From the NCBI GenBank assembly GCA_038380795.1, contig CM076279.1, positions 4,107,001-4,171,000 of the forward strand: 64,000 nucleotides of DNA, in the 5' to 3' direction. The translations under genes were made by a program, and so were the position numbers. The stretch is from Pyrocephalus nanus. Its lineage: Eukaryota > Chordata > Aves > Passeriformes > Tyrannidae. Shown here in pieces: positions 24,501 to 38,012 of this stretch. Every line of letters begins with the position of its first letter. Positions within the stretch are counted from its first letter, which is position 1. The notes below the pieces were generated by a model. The model did not search any database. It saw nothing but the letters and a program-made list of their open reading frames with translations, and had not been told where the DNA came from.

Positions 24501-27424
24501 TTGCAGGTGGCTGAGGGCATCCAGAGGAAAGAGGGAAGCTTCTGCTGTTCATGTGTTATTAATGCTCTGTGTAAGCATCACCTGGGCTCAGGTGGGCAAC
24601 AGATGGTGAGTGCAGCTGAACTGCTGCATCAGGAATGGTGTATGAGTAACCTGTGCTGTGCTGCAGTGAAACTCGCCCCACTGGGCAGACCTTTATCATC
24701 ATCATTTTATTATCTCCTGGAAAAAGACTGAGCCTCGTGGTACTGCACAGAGAGAACACATAAGGGATGAATTGGTTTAAAACATTCTAGTATGCTAAAT
24801 GAGCTATTAGAACATAATACTCCACGAACCTCAATGAATGTTTGTGTAAAACAGAAAGCCAGCCATTGCTAGGAAAATTGATGCTATGATTTCTGCTCCC
24901 TATTGAGAAATCACCTGCGGTGTTTAATACACATGATGACACAAACCTAATTTGGGATAACAAAAAATACAATTGTTGCCATATCACATACCTTGCAGTT
25001 AGAATTTCTAACCAGAGCTGAGATCCAAAAGTCATTACACCTGAGGAATCCCTTTTCTCACACCATACCCCTCACTGGTTATACTCCTCTGCTTACAGAA
25101 CAAAATGGTTTATGACCACAGAGAATCACCAACAAACTTTTATACAGAGTGCATGTGAATAGCTCTGATCTCACTCGAGAAAGGATCATTGCCTGGAATT
25201 AAGTATTCAGAACTTCCTCAGACCACACAGGTCACAGCTACAGAAACTACTTCTCCCCATCCTTTCTGCAAACCAGAGACAACCAAAATCCTGGTGAGTT
25301 TTTCCTCTACCATCTGAACCTTTGGATGCATCAATTGTTTACACAGGCAATACCACTGGAACAGCATTTCACATTTATTTTGTCCCTCCTGACTTCATGT
25401 AGCAGCTGACAATGAGCAAGCACCAGAATCATGAGACCAAGATCTCTCTACAGTCTCCCACATCATCTATGATTATGTGAGAGCCTTTCATTTAGTTACT
25501 TAAACAGAGCTGATCTGAAGAGGATTCTGTTTCCCTCCTTCCCTCTGATGCTGTGTTGCAAAACAAGACATTTGGCTGTGCCCACCAATCTTACAACAGT
25601 CTATGGGGAATCCCACACAGTCTGGAATACCATGGGAACATAGAGCAGGGCTAAAAATATGCCAGGCCATCTGTTCACTCTACAGTGATTTTTTTGTGTC
25701 ACTCTGGAAACAAGGGGTTAATGAGTTGAACTGTTTTCCTAAAACCACTGATTCACCCACTTGCTAAAATAAGCAGGGCTGCATTAACACCTTCTCCTCC
25801 ACAGCTCCCAGAACTGCAACCAAGACTTCCTGGAAAACAAGGCTGTTAGGAAAAACTGTGACAAGCTGAAATGAGGCACAGCCCATTATTGTCTGTATTA
25901 GCATAAGTCAAATGTAACAAAAAATAGCCAGATCTCCAGAGGCACATGAGGCAAGTGGTCATGTTGGTAGAGCCCATTTGCCTTTAAACAAGGAGGAAAA
26001 TGTTTGGATAACGTCAAGCTTATCCACAAGTGCTGCAGCAAGGATTCCTTTTCAGTGAAAATATTCTTCCCCTCTGCAGCTTGTGGTGTGTGTGATTGTT
26101 GTCATCAACACATAAAGAAAACTTACACAGAATGATGTTTTTCATGGCTTTCAGTTGTGAGACATCAGCCAGATGGGATCTACTCTCGGAATAATTATAA
26201 TTTTTTGAAGCAAAACTGGGGAGAGAGGTGGGGCACACGGTGCCAGAAAACACTTTCTTGTCGCCTTCCCTGCTGACACATCTGCAGTCACATTTTAATT
26301 GAGGTGTTATCATATGCAAAGAACAAGCAAAACACCAAAGACCAGCAGGAAGGAGATGAAGAGGGTGGGGAGAACAGAACAAGTGTGAACCATGCCTGGT
26401 AGGTAGGGCACAGCACACAGCTCAGACATCAGGGGATGTCCAGGGATATACCAGGGAAAACACAGTGCCCAGAGCCAAATGGAACCCGCAGAAAATTCAC
26501 CAACCCAGAGCCCAAAGCCAATGCCACTGCTACAGGCGTGATCCAGGCTTGTGCTGAAATCCAGGCAGTGGCTGGAGACTGCAGGGCTGACACAAAACCA
26601 GAACAAGGCACTTTACTGCCAGCACTTCACTTGTTCATTTCTGATTCACGGGTCAAAACCACCTCTAAGTGCAGCAGCAGACTCACGAGATACCACATCA
26701 CCCAACTTTGTCAGCAAATCCAAACAGGTTGGATTGCCAGCCTCAAAGGTACAAGGCAAGTGTTGCACTTCAGACAGTCACTTCTCTTGACTGTGTGCTT
26801 TGTTCTTACATTCTCTCCCTAATGCATAAAACTAATCCAATAATATGCAACCAGCACACAGCTCTGTGTCTCAGGCATAACATCTACATCCAAAACCAAC
26901 TGAGTGGTCTGAGAGCCAGCCAGAGACCTGCCCAGGGCAACATAATTTGGGCATCCTCAGCCCTCTCAGCTTGCTCTCCTACAACCAGTTTTGAACCCAG
27001 CTGCTAAAAGGGAATGTGGCTTTTGGCATTCTCACAGCTGCAGAGCGTGAAATGTAGGTCTTGAGATCTGATCTCAAATGAAAGAGCCTGAGCAGCAGTC
27101 CTGAAATTAAACTGAATGAAAGAAATTTCACGGCAAATTAATGCCCTGACACAAATCCCGGGAGGAATGAGTATGGGATGAATCCAGCTCAGGGAGACAC
27201 ACATTAGTTAAGATGACAAACATCAGGCAGAAAGGTATGATTAAAGGAACAATCTTGCATTTAGCTGAAGAGAAAGATCTTAACCTTTAGAAAATCGTGG
27301 TTGGGAGATAACGTCCTTTCCCAAAGAACAGAGGAGGAAATGAGCAGTAAGTACCACTCACTGTGGTGGGATAATTACCAAGTCTGGAATGAGGCTGACA
27401 GGTTTGAACAGCAGCTGACTCCTC

Positions 27425-27432
27425 TGACGTCA
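27425..27432. promoter_or_regulatory. Consensus CRE (TGACGTCA)
   Basis: A second perfect CRE palindrome, in intron 1, not close to any exon. Same reservation as for the other copy. Confidence 0.22.
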
Positions 27433-30400
27433 AGCCTAGGGAAGCTCAGATAAGGAGGATGTGACAGCAGTGGATGAGTTGGGACTGTTAATGCTGAGAG
27501 GGGGCAGCAAGGAACCCCCAAACAAGAGCTACCAGGGGCTGAGGGAAGGAGGGAGTCCTAGCTCTTCCTGACCAGAGCACTCACACAGTGTTCATCTTTT
27601 GTAATTCCCCTGTGCCTTGTTTCAGCTGGCAGCTCCAGGCAATGCAGCAGCCCAGAAGCCCCCTCATACATCCCATTCCCGTGTCATGAGCAATCCCCCC
27701 CTGGAGAAACGTGTCATTCAAACTGCAGCGGAGATTTTCACTGTAGAAAACCACACGTAGAAACCCACACTGCTCTTTGATCTCCACTGGGAAAGGCTTT
27801 AGAAGGAATGATAATTAGCTGGCATTTCTGTGTGGGAAGGGACAGATGAAACACAAAGCCTGTGTGCATAGAAAATGAGTGCTCTTCACAGCCTCAGAAG
27901 CTGTACGAGGGTGCTCCACGTTACAGGGCTGCCCACGCTGTGCCTACATCCTCATTAGCCTGGTCAACATTAGTACTTCTTAATGGTTACAAGGCTGAAT
28001 GGAGGACAGATCCAAAGCCCTACACAAAAAGAAATAAAATAAAGGTGCACAGCTAAAATGGGATTGTAGTTTTGTGTTTAAAAAGCGTGCCCAGTTCATC
28101 TGCTATCAATTAGTGTTGGTATTGTAAGAATCTCAGCAAGGGACTGGGCCCAGTATTCTCAGCTCACTGTACACACTATTGCAAAGATAGTATCTGTCAC
28201 AAAGGTAATTTTCTCTACTGACATGTGATTTTACCTTCTCTTCTTATCCAGAAACAGATGGACTGCAAAGTGTGCTGGGCCCAGGGACTAAGTAGGAAAG
28301 GCAGATTTTGAAAAAGAGGTTTGGGTAATGATGTGATGACTTCCATCAGCTGACAAACCACATCTCACAGGCTCAGGTAAGCAGGTCACCGTTCCCAGTC
28401 CAGCTGTTAATCAACATAATACTCACCTGAGGGATATTCCTGTCCAGCTGTATGTGGGAGTGTGACTGTTCATCCCTGTATGTGTGGCACAGAAGTCCAC
28501 AAGGCTGCTCCTGCTGTGTGAAATTGTTTCCTCCTAAAGCCTTTTTAAGGAGTTACTGTTTTGATCTTGCTCATTTCTACTGCTGCCTTTTTCAATGCCT
28601 TTTAGAAGGAATGTAGCTTGCCTTTTCTGTCAACATGTATATATTTATCATCTCTCTGTAGTATACACTGATCTATTTTTGATATCTGTTGATGCTTTGT
28701 GTATCAGGATGTGAATTCACTTTTCCCCCCATTAAAATCAAACCAAACAGCCTGACCAAAAACATAGTCATTTTGATTTTTCCAGCTAATATAAGTCCCC
28801 TGTAGTTATTGTGACAACGTGTCACCACAGGGCCACAGACAGTGAAAATGAATTGCTTGGAAAGCAAAACCAACCAACCCTTTCACTGTCAAAACAGAAC
28901 AGGTCCTGTTTGAGGGAGTCAGGAGAGCTCCTCCTAAAAGGAACCCCAGAAATAAGGTAAGAATTGGTCACTGGAGCTCAAAATACCATCTCTGGTGTAG
29001 AACATCCCCTGCCCACTGCCAATCAGCCTGTGTGCAGTTCTGCTTGGGAGCATCTGTACAAGAGTGGACTAACCTAGTGCACTAGTTTATCCTTTTCATT
29101 GTACCTCACCCCAATTCCTGGTACAACACATACAGTAAAACATTATTTCTGAAGTAGCTGAGCCCCTTTAAAAATCAGAAGGAACTTACACCCCCATCTT
29201 GGCCTTTCTTTGTTTCACAGTTACCACTTTAAACACTCCTGACAATTTATTGATCCCCTGGGAAATTCCTAAAGGCTAAAACCTGATTATTGTGTATTGG
29301 CCAGACCTTCCACAGTGCAGTGTCTCTCAAATACTCAGAGCTTCTGCTGCTGCTGCCTTCTCTCAGCCTGCCAAAACTGTGCTTGCATCTATTTTCCTCC
29401 AACATAAAGATGCCTTGGAGGAGTTACAATCAAGAGGTGAGAGAATGCAGAAATCACAATAGATTTATACTGCAGGGCCCTCCCCCAGCTGCATTTCACT
29501 GCAGTGCTGGATGTGAGAAGCCAATTCACTAATTCCTGGACACGTACCAGGGCCAGGACAGCACAGGTTACTGCTTGTGCATTTCCAGTCTCTGACGTGC
29601 TTTACCTGCAGGTGCTCAGGAGGTACCTGGTACAGCAGCAAGGCTGTAATTCACCCTTCAGTGATAAGGCTCAGCAAAGCAGAGGCTGTCTATGAAACAT
29701 GAGGTGGGGTGCTGAGAGCCTGAAGGAACAAAATGAACCTTCTGGAACACCTTTCACTGGACCAGTTCAATAACCAAATCTGTACTGGGCATGGGGAGGG
29801 TTCCTCACCATGGAGTGAAGCAGTTGTGTGCTTTGTAACCATCCTGAGTTAAACATAGACATTTTTACATCTTTTTTTTTACATTTTTACATTTGTCTGC
29901 ACTGCCTGAGCACGGAGGGCTCCTCACAGAGAGGGCTGATGGACTGACTGACTCTGCCGAATGTGCTCATGGGCTGAGTGCCTTTTTATATGTATTTTCT
30001 TAAAATCCCTCTGTGAAGAGTCTGACTGCAGGAGCTGATGAACCTCAGGGCTGCAGCTTGGTCAGTGCAAGAGGGGAAATGCTGAAGGAAAAACGAGCTG
30101 GTGCCAAAACGCAGCGTTGGTGCCTCGGTAAGAGCAGGGAGGCACTTCTACCCCACTGCAAACTTCACCCTAGAGCAACCTGCTGAAGAGCCAGCAGCTC
30201 CCATATCTCTTAAATGTGCTGGTTTGGATGGGATCCATGCACTTCCTGTAAGATTAGGAATAACAACCTGGCTGGGAAGGTGTACAGCTCTTACAGAGAT
30301 GGGCACTCTGCCAGCACTGGCTCTTGGAGGCACCAGAGACAAACAAAAGGTGCTGGACAGATTGCATTGTGTCTCCCCTCAGCTGGACAGCTCTCTGCAG

Positions 30401-33400
30401 GCCTGTGGTGGGCTGGAGCTGCACGGCATTCCAAACATGGGAAAGGTGGAAGTGGTCCTGGAGACACCAGGACCTTGCAAATGCCTTTCAAAACAGAGCA
30501 ACCAAACCAGAGCCTGTCCAATACAACTCTGTGCAGATATCCTTGGTCTCCTGCTGAACCCTCCCTGCATACAGGGAGGCTCCATGTCTCTTTGAACAGC
30601 ATCAGCACAGCTCTTTCATGTAGTTTGCACCCAGCAGTGAGGTCAGGGGAAGCCCCAAGGCTCCACAAAAAGGAATATTTTCTCAGTGAAAAAAAAAAAA
30701 AAAGGCCCCATCTATCTGGCCAACAGTCAGAGCCATGAGCTGGCAAAGGAGGCAAATTCCCTGCTCCAGGGTGCTTTGGATCTTGATGATAAACTCTTGT
30801 GGCTAAATTGCTTCTGGCTCCCATCACGTGTCTCACTGCTCCCTGTTTATTTACACTGCTGCAATAACTGAGTTACTGCTGCACTTGCAGACAATGATGG
30901 CAAGGCCTTACAAAGGCTGCTGCCCTGGCACATGCTTTGTCTGGGATAAAAATGAAGCAATAGTAATAATTAAACAAAAGAAGAATCTAAGAGTGTGGTG
31001 CCCACTGACTGGTGCACCTTGGAATGGCAGCACCAACACCAGCCAGAGTCAGTCTCTGTGCCAAAGAAACAGCAGGCAACATCCATAAAAAGGGAAGAAA
31101 TATTAGGAGGTAATGTTTGTGTCCTTGCTACTATGAATCTTATTGAATGTAGGTGAACAAAGGACTGGGGAAGATGAATGGCAAGTGCTGAGCTCAGGGG
31201 AAGCTGCAGAATCTTGGCACTTTCCCTATCACATGGGATACTCTGTTTCTTGGACATTTCCTTCCTGCACTAGATCTCTTCAGTAAATTTTGCATTCTTG
31301 TATACTTGACTAAACTCTAGCCCTTCTCATCTGGTTTTCAAGCATTTTCCAGGTGCCCACATTCCAGGATCAATTACTTGGCCACTTCCAACAGAAAAAG
31401 CTACACTTGCTCCAAAGACGCTTTGTGAGCTATTAATATCTTACTGGACATTTACCATAGACATAAATTCAGTGCTAATTCAGTGTGCTGAATTAAAGCC
31501 TTGCAGACCAAAGCCTTAAGAGCACCTGTGAATCAGGTGCAGTCAACACCTTTTCAACGTTTCTCATCCTGGCCATTCAAACCTAAGACAGAACCTCTGA
31601 GATGTGGTTCGATGGTTCATTTTATGCTTGGATACCCTACATATTGACAGCAAAGGGAATCTGTGGCAACCACAGCTAAGTCCAAGTTGCAGGGTAGTGC
31701 CTCAGACAGACAAGACAATCTGTCACTCCTTGAATAAATTATCTGCTCAGAGAAGAATATAATATGATGCTCTTCTCAAAAAATCACTCTCCCTTCCTGT
31801 TGTCCTTTCATGGTAGTTTAAGCTGCATCCACTGACTGCTCATCTGTGGAAGTCTGCAAACACAGCTGAGGCATTTACTGCCCCAGGGTCTGCCTTCTTC
31901 ATCATTCAAAACCACTCTGACACCAACAACTTCTTACAGAAGGGACAAGAAACATCACTCAAGTCCATAATGCCACGAAGCTGCCCCTGGAGGGAGGGTG
32001 AGACTCTAAAGCTTTAAGAGCAAAGGGATGGGAAATAAAAGTGGGAAGAGAAGAGGGAGTTCTCTTTCTAAAAGACACAGCAACACAAAATGCAGTCAGA
32101 TCTCATCTGTACTCGCTCTGCATCCATTCAGCAGGCTGCTCCAAGCTTCTTCAATCTGTGACACTGGAAAAATACCTCCAGAGAATAAGAGTTCTCACAG
32201 CTCCTGATGTGTTTTTCTCTAGTCCTTGCTGAACTTAGAACAAACCTCTGTCTTTAATAGAAACAGAATTTTTTTTTCTTTTTTGCCAGGATGCTGCTGT
32301 TGTCCTCACTGAGGCAAAACTCTCAAAGTGCTTATAAAACATATAATGGCAAGAAAGGAAAAAGCCTGTGCCTTGCCTGAAAGGCCATGGTTTAGCCTGG
32401 GCAGGAGCTGCTGGCCCTGCTCCAGAGGGAGCATAACTGGTATAAAGGGAATTCTGCCTGAATAAAGAGCTGAAGATTGAACTCCTCAGGAAAGCCAACT
32501 CAGACTGTTTGAATATATTCAGGGAGGTCAGATGTTAAGCAAATACTCAATTAAGGAAGGAGGACAAGTAATTAGTAAGGCTAATTCTGTGCTGAAATGG
32601 TCTGGATGGCACACACACACTCACCCCAGCACCTCCTTCCACACAAAATGTGTCTCAGTTCTTGAAAGAGCAGCTCAGCTTTGAGCAGACCAGTGTTAAA
32701 CAACAACTCTGCCACAGCTTTGGTGTTCTCATCATGGACAGGTCATTAGTTTGATTGCATGTCCACTCCCCAAACCCCCAGAACAGTGATAATAAGCATA
32801 TACCAACTGAGGCACTCAGACACCACGGCAGTGAACCCAAACCTGTGAGCATATATAGGCTTGTATATATTAAAGTAAGTACTTGGGGCAATTACAGCAC
32901 TCCAAGAACTCTCAGAGGTCAGGCAAATGCTTCTCCATCCCTAGATCTACTCTTAAAATAAGTCCCGTGTTAAGGAATCTCATTACTGAAAAATAAAATG
33001 TTATTCCACTTCAGGCACTGCAACAATACCACAGTGGGCAGCTGACATATATCATGGGCATGTGGAAAGGAACAAATGCCTTATGAAGGGTTATATAAAA
33101 ACCATTAGAAACACTGAGCTTGGCTGGTTTGAACCTATTTGGCCTTTACTCTCATCTTCTGCAACACAACTGACATGCAGAGGTGGAGAGATTCTAAAAA
33201 TAACCACTGCAGGGAAAGGGAGAGGAGCATGAGGAAGAAAATGGTTCTTTGGCCTGACTGTGGATCAGGCAGCAGCTCACAGTGCCCAAGGAACACTTGG
33301 TTCCAGCCCTGCTCTGTTAGAAACCCTGCACTCCCTAAAGTCTTGGTGGCAGACCATTTATGGAAACTTCACATGGCCTAAATACATATATAAGACATGC

Positions 33401-36400
33401 AAGAAGGGATTTTTTCAGCCTGAGGACAGGCCAGAAACTGTCACAAAAGAGAGCTCTGACACAAGACATAATCAAGCTGTCAGAGAACTGATGTAGGACA
33501 TCACCCTGACGCTAAGTCAAATATACAGAGCTGCTAATTCAATCACAGCAATCTAGTCCCCAGCCTGTTTAGCTAGAGGTCCCTTCTGTGAGCTGTAAAA
33601 CTGGATTTAAAAAACCCCAACCCAACATATTCTTGTGTGCAAGCTTTCCTCTCCTGCTGGACTGCTGTTCCAGGGCTCTGACTTGAGTCCCAGTCACAGG
33701 TTTTATGGCATGCTGGGAAAAACACCGTTCTGTCCCACTTCCCAATCCCATTCTCACTTGACTACAGCATATTCCAGTTCTTGCCCAACTGGTGCTGCAG
33801 AAGTGAAAAAGGCTTCCTGTGAAGTCCTAGGGACAAGGATGAAAGCCTTGCAATTGGTCTGTGCAGATTAATGGTCCCAGCACAGTTCACATGGAATCAG
33901 AGAGCTAAATCACAACCTGGGAACAATCTGCAAGCAGACACAACACCCAGATTTCATCTAACAAACACTTTCAAGTGCTTTGTGTTCTGTCACTGACATT
34001 GACTTCGAGTCACTGATGAGAGATGGGCAGATACGGAGAGAGCAGGAGATCAGGCACAAGATACCAGCAAAGCTGCCACAAGATGTGCTGCATCCCAAAT
34101 TTTGCCCTTGCAAACTCCTGATGGAGCTACAACCACAGAGAAAAGACTGGCTTGCTGTGCAGATCTTCTCCAGCCACCCACTAGAGTAAGACCTGAAACA
34201 CAACAGCAACACCCCCAACACTGTGCAGTTATACCAGATGTAAGATTTAACACTGACTAGACAGGATAACAGCGAGGAACAAGAACAAGAATAACAAATT
34301 TTACTTCCTTCCCTGTAATTAAAGATTTTCTCATACTCCTTGTGTTGTTTTCCCCCTAGTGAAAGCATTCAGAGCTATGCTGGAGTAATAGAGGACAGAC
34401 AGCCTGTAGCTCTCATATAATTATCAGTTGTCAACTCATCTGAAAGACATCCAGAAAGGCTCCTGCTGTGTCAGATGTACAATTAACTTGTTCTTCTCTA
34501 GCAAGGGCACTGAATGAGTGAGAGGGTTTGGAGGCTTTTCTTTCTCCCAACAAACACATGACAAAACCGTGCTCTCAGCTCAAACCTGGGAACAGCTCCA
34601 ACTGGTTTTACCTAATCTCAGTCCTTCAGTGCTACTGTCACTGATTTGGATGGAAAATCAGTTGCTATCCTCCAGCCTTAGACTGTGGTTAGTGCTGCAG
34701 CTCTGTGTCCTGCTCTGTGGATGGCATTTACACACACCTCAACCCCACCTCAGAAATAAACCTGAGTCACACATCAAGTGCTGAGCAGAGAGGTATCTAC
34801 AGCCAATGCCAAAGCCACCATACATCAACTGCTCCTGGTCTCCAAGAGATCAAGATTTACACACTAGACAGTGTTAAGATAAAGCACTAATTAAATATAA
34901 GTGAAAGTCACAGAAAATTCTGCTTAGCATTTTTCACTTCATAAGGAGAATGGAATAAATTCAGGACCTGCCAAAAGGAGAAAGGAAATGCGCCAAAGAA
35001 ATCACCACCCAGCACAGAGCATATAGCCAGCAAGTTCAAATTCTGACAGCAGAAAAGAGGCAGGAGCAAATCCTGTGCAAATAACTCGCCAATAAAGGTC
35101 TGGAATGAGGGAAAAGGCTTAAGCCATGAGCTGCTGAAGTCGAGCACAAACAGGGATCAGTGACACCAAAATCCTGGAACTAATGTAAAATATTTACTCT
35201 CAGAAGTGGGGAGAAAATGAAAAATAGAGCTTTAAAAATGCTGAGTATTTCTAAAGCACAGGACAGCTGATGCAATCTGAACATTGGGGGAGCAAGGGCA
35301 GAGCACATCTCTGTCCCTGTCCCTCAGCCAGAGGTTACTGCTCTGCTCATCCACCAGCAGAGCTGATCCCACCAGTACTCCCACTCCCCACTGCAGTGCT
35401 GAGAAACATATTATGATTATTGGGTCTAGATGTCTGTGAAGAGCCAGGGAGCTGCAACATGCATGGAAAACCTCTCCCAGAAGTGATGCTAGAATGGCAG
35501 TTCATCCTCCTTCCACCCCTGGCACTGGAGCCCAAATTCCATGTTTAGTAGGGATCACAAGGAACGGGAGGAAGCAATCTGAGCACACCTGGGAAGATGT
35601 CCCTGGAGCTGCTATTACCATACATAGCCAGGAAAGCAGCAGTGTGAATGAAGCAAAGCTCAGGACCCCCAGTTAGGGAGGAAGTAGCCCAGGATGTGAC
35701 CAAAACAACAGTGGTTACTGAAAGTGTCTGAAGAATTTCTGACACACACACACTGCTTTCTCCTGTGTGGGGCTGCAGCCAGATGCTTCAGGGCTCCAGC
35801 ACAGCACAGCAGCTCTCAGTTGGGCTGCCATCCACCCCTTTCTCTGCCTCCTGTGTACAAAAAGAGGGAAATTCCTGGCCAGGCAGAGAGACTGGGCAGT
35901 TTTTCCACAGCAGTTGTTCGTACCTGAATCTCTAAGATAAAGAGACCTGCAAGTGTTTAAAACAGCATTTATTAATCACTTCCTCGTTTCTTCTGTATAA
36001 ATGTTACATAACTGCTTTGGGAACAGGGCTCCTGAGCTTTAAGCATAAACTGGTACAGCTGCTTTTACTCTTAACAGAACCATCACAGCTCTGATTCCAT
36101 CAATCAGCAATTCATTAACGCTCAGTTACACCGGTGCAAGAGTAATGGAAAACAGAGTTAGACCCTTGAAATGTCCTTCAATCTAAAGGAATAAAAAAAT
36201 CCCAAGCAGAACTCACTCATCTATATTAACATGCAAGGAGAAATTTTTATTTTTTTCCAGGTGGTTTTCCATGAGGTCACTGAAGCCTCTGTTTCCTTTT
36301 GTTCACGTTCCAGTGTTCTTTAGAGTGCTAGAGGACAGACAGGTTCTCCCTCTTGTTATCTCTTTCATGCCAATAAAAAGCAGAATATGAGGCTTCTGGG

Positions 36401-37980
36401 ATTTTCAGCAGTAAAGACCAAAGATAGTCAGTCTAAGATGAAACATCTTTGCTTTTGTTTGAAAAGATCAGTGCAATCTTACCACAAGGACAGCGATGGA
36501 GAAGATTTAAACAAGTGCTCTGCTTGCATTTAAAAGTTTTAATTCAGAGCTCACAGGCATTTTAGTCCAGGTTTGGCTGAGCCCAGCTCAGGGAAAATGG
36601 TGAATCTTCCATACAATCAGACCTGTACCTTCCCTCACTGCCACAGACACAGAGACCCTGTCTGCAAAAATGCAGATTTGAGCTAGGGGCAAGGTTTTGT
36701 TCTTCCTGAGCAAGAAATTAAATCAGGAACAAGAAGATCTGCATTTAAGCAGCTGGTAGAGGTTACAAATAACAGCTGTCACTGGTGAGAAAAAGTGAAC
36801 ACTGCAGGAAGACATGTACAATAGATGCAGTGGTTGCAGTGTTCAGCTCATTAATCTTTTGCATTTAGCACTGCAGAGAAATCTGCTGATAGCCTTTGAG
36901 GCAATTTCCATCCTTCTCCCTTCTGTGTTCACCACAACTCATCCATTAACATTTCTGCTGAGTGCCCTTTAGCTGATTTGAAAGTGTCAGGACTGATTGT
37001 TTGCTGAGTCTGTCCCATAATTTTAAAATCCAAGTACAATTTAAACACACTGAACAGGCACCAGGAAAGGTACCTTGTTCTCTTCTATTCTGTTCCAATC
37101 ATTCTGAGGCTTATTAATTTTCTTTGCATGTATTTTCAGCTCTGTTCTAACCACCATGACCCTCAACAAAGGATGCTCTTCTAACACATGGCTGATCCTC
37201 TTCCCCTCCTCTTCAATGTACTTGTAGCAAATAAGTGAAGCTCTGATCTGGCATCCTCTGAGGACATGGGGAGCCCTCCTAGAGCCACACAAAGGCTGTG
37301 ACAGATGACCACACCATCTTTCTCTGACTTTACAGGTTGGTTTTCAGGCAGTTGGTCAAGCTCTGTTCATGAACACTCAGGGCAGAGAGGGAAATGAAAA
37401 AGCAACTCATGTCCCCTTCAGCAATGTGCATGGGGAAAATGGATATAAGAAAAAGCTACCTAAAGACAGCAGGAGTCCTGAGAGTTACAGGTAATTTGGC
37501 CAATTTCCTGCCAGATACAGATCTGACATTTTCCCATGACGTGCTGCTGTGCTGACTTGATGCATCACCGCAACAAACTGTCACATCACGGTGACAGACC
37601 TTCACCAGTGAACAGGAACCTGTTTGTTTTATTGTTAATCATCCCACTGTAAATCAGCTTCATGGAATTGCACATGCCCTTTTGTTCCCAGTGCACAGAT
37701 CACTCAACATCCACACAAGGCCCCAGTTCAGGGATGCTGTGTAAGTGGTGGAGGTGTTTTCTCAGGTCCAGAGAAACTAAGCTGTTCATGCTTTGGAGCC
37801 CCAGTATCTGAGCTCCATCTGAAATTCCACAGCAGGCAGAAATTCCAGTAAAATGTTCCAAACCTAGCTGGGAAAGATTTAAAGGCAGAAAGGTACAGGA
37901 CAACAGTCACTGGAAAGGCTGCTGTTCCTGCAGGAAAGAGCATAAATCCTGCCAAGGGCATCGAGTCAGGGCTATAGGGG

Positions 37981-38012
37981 AAAAAAAAGAAAGAAAGAAA
38001 AAAAAAAAGAAG
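37981..38012 (+). repeat. A-rich / GAAA simple repeat
   Basis: A8 followed by three GAAA-type units, A12 and GAAG. A purine-only simple repeat in intron 1. Confidence 0.8.

Noticed and set aside
30101..30836. Three overlapping ORFs of 164-181 codons on both strands
   Set aside because: No recognisable domain, no splice or promoter support, and similar openness in several frames, as expected in a locally GC-richer intron stretch.
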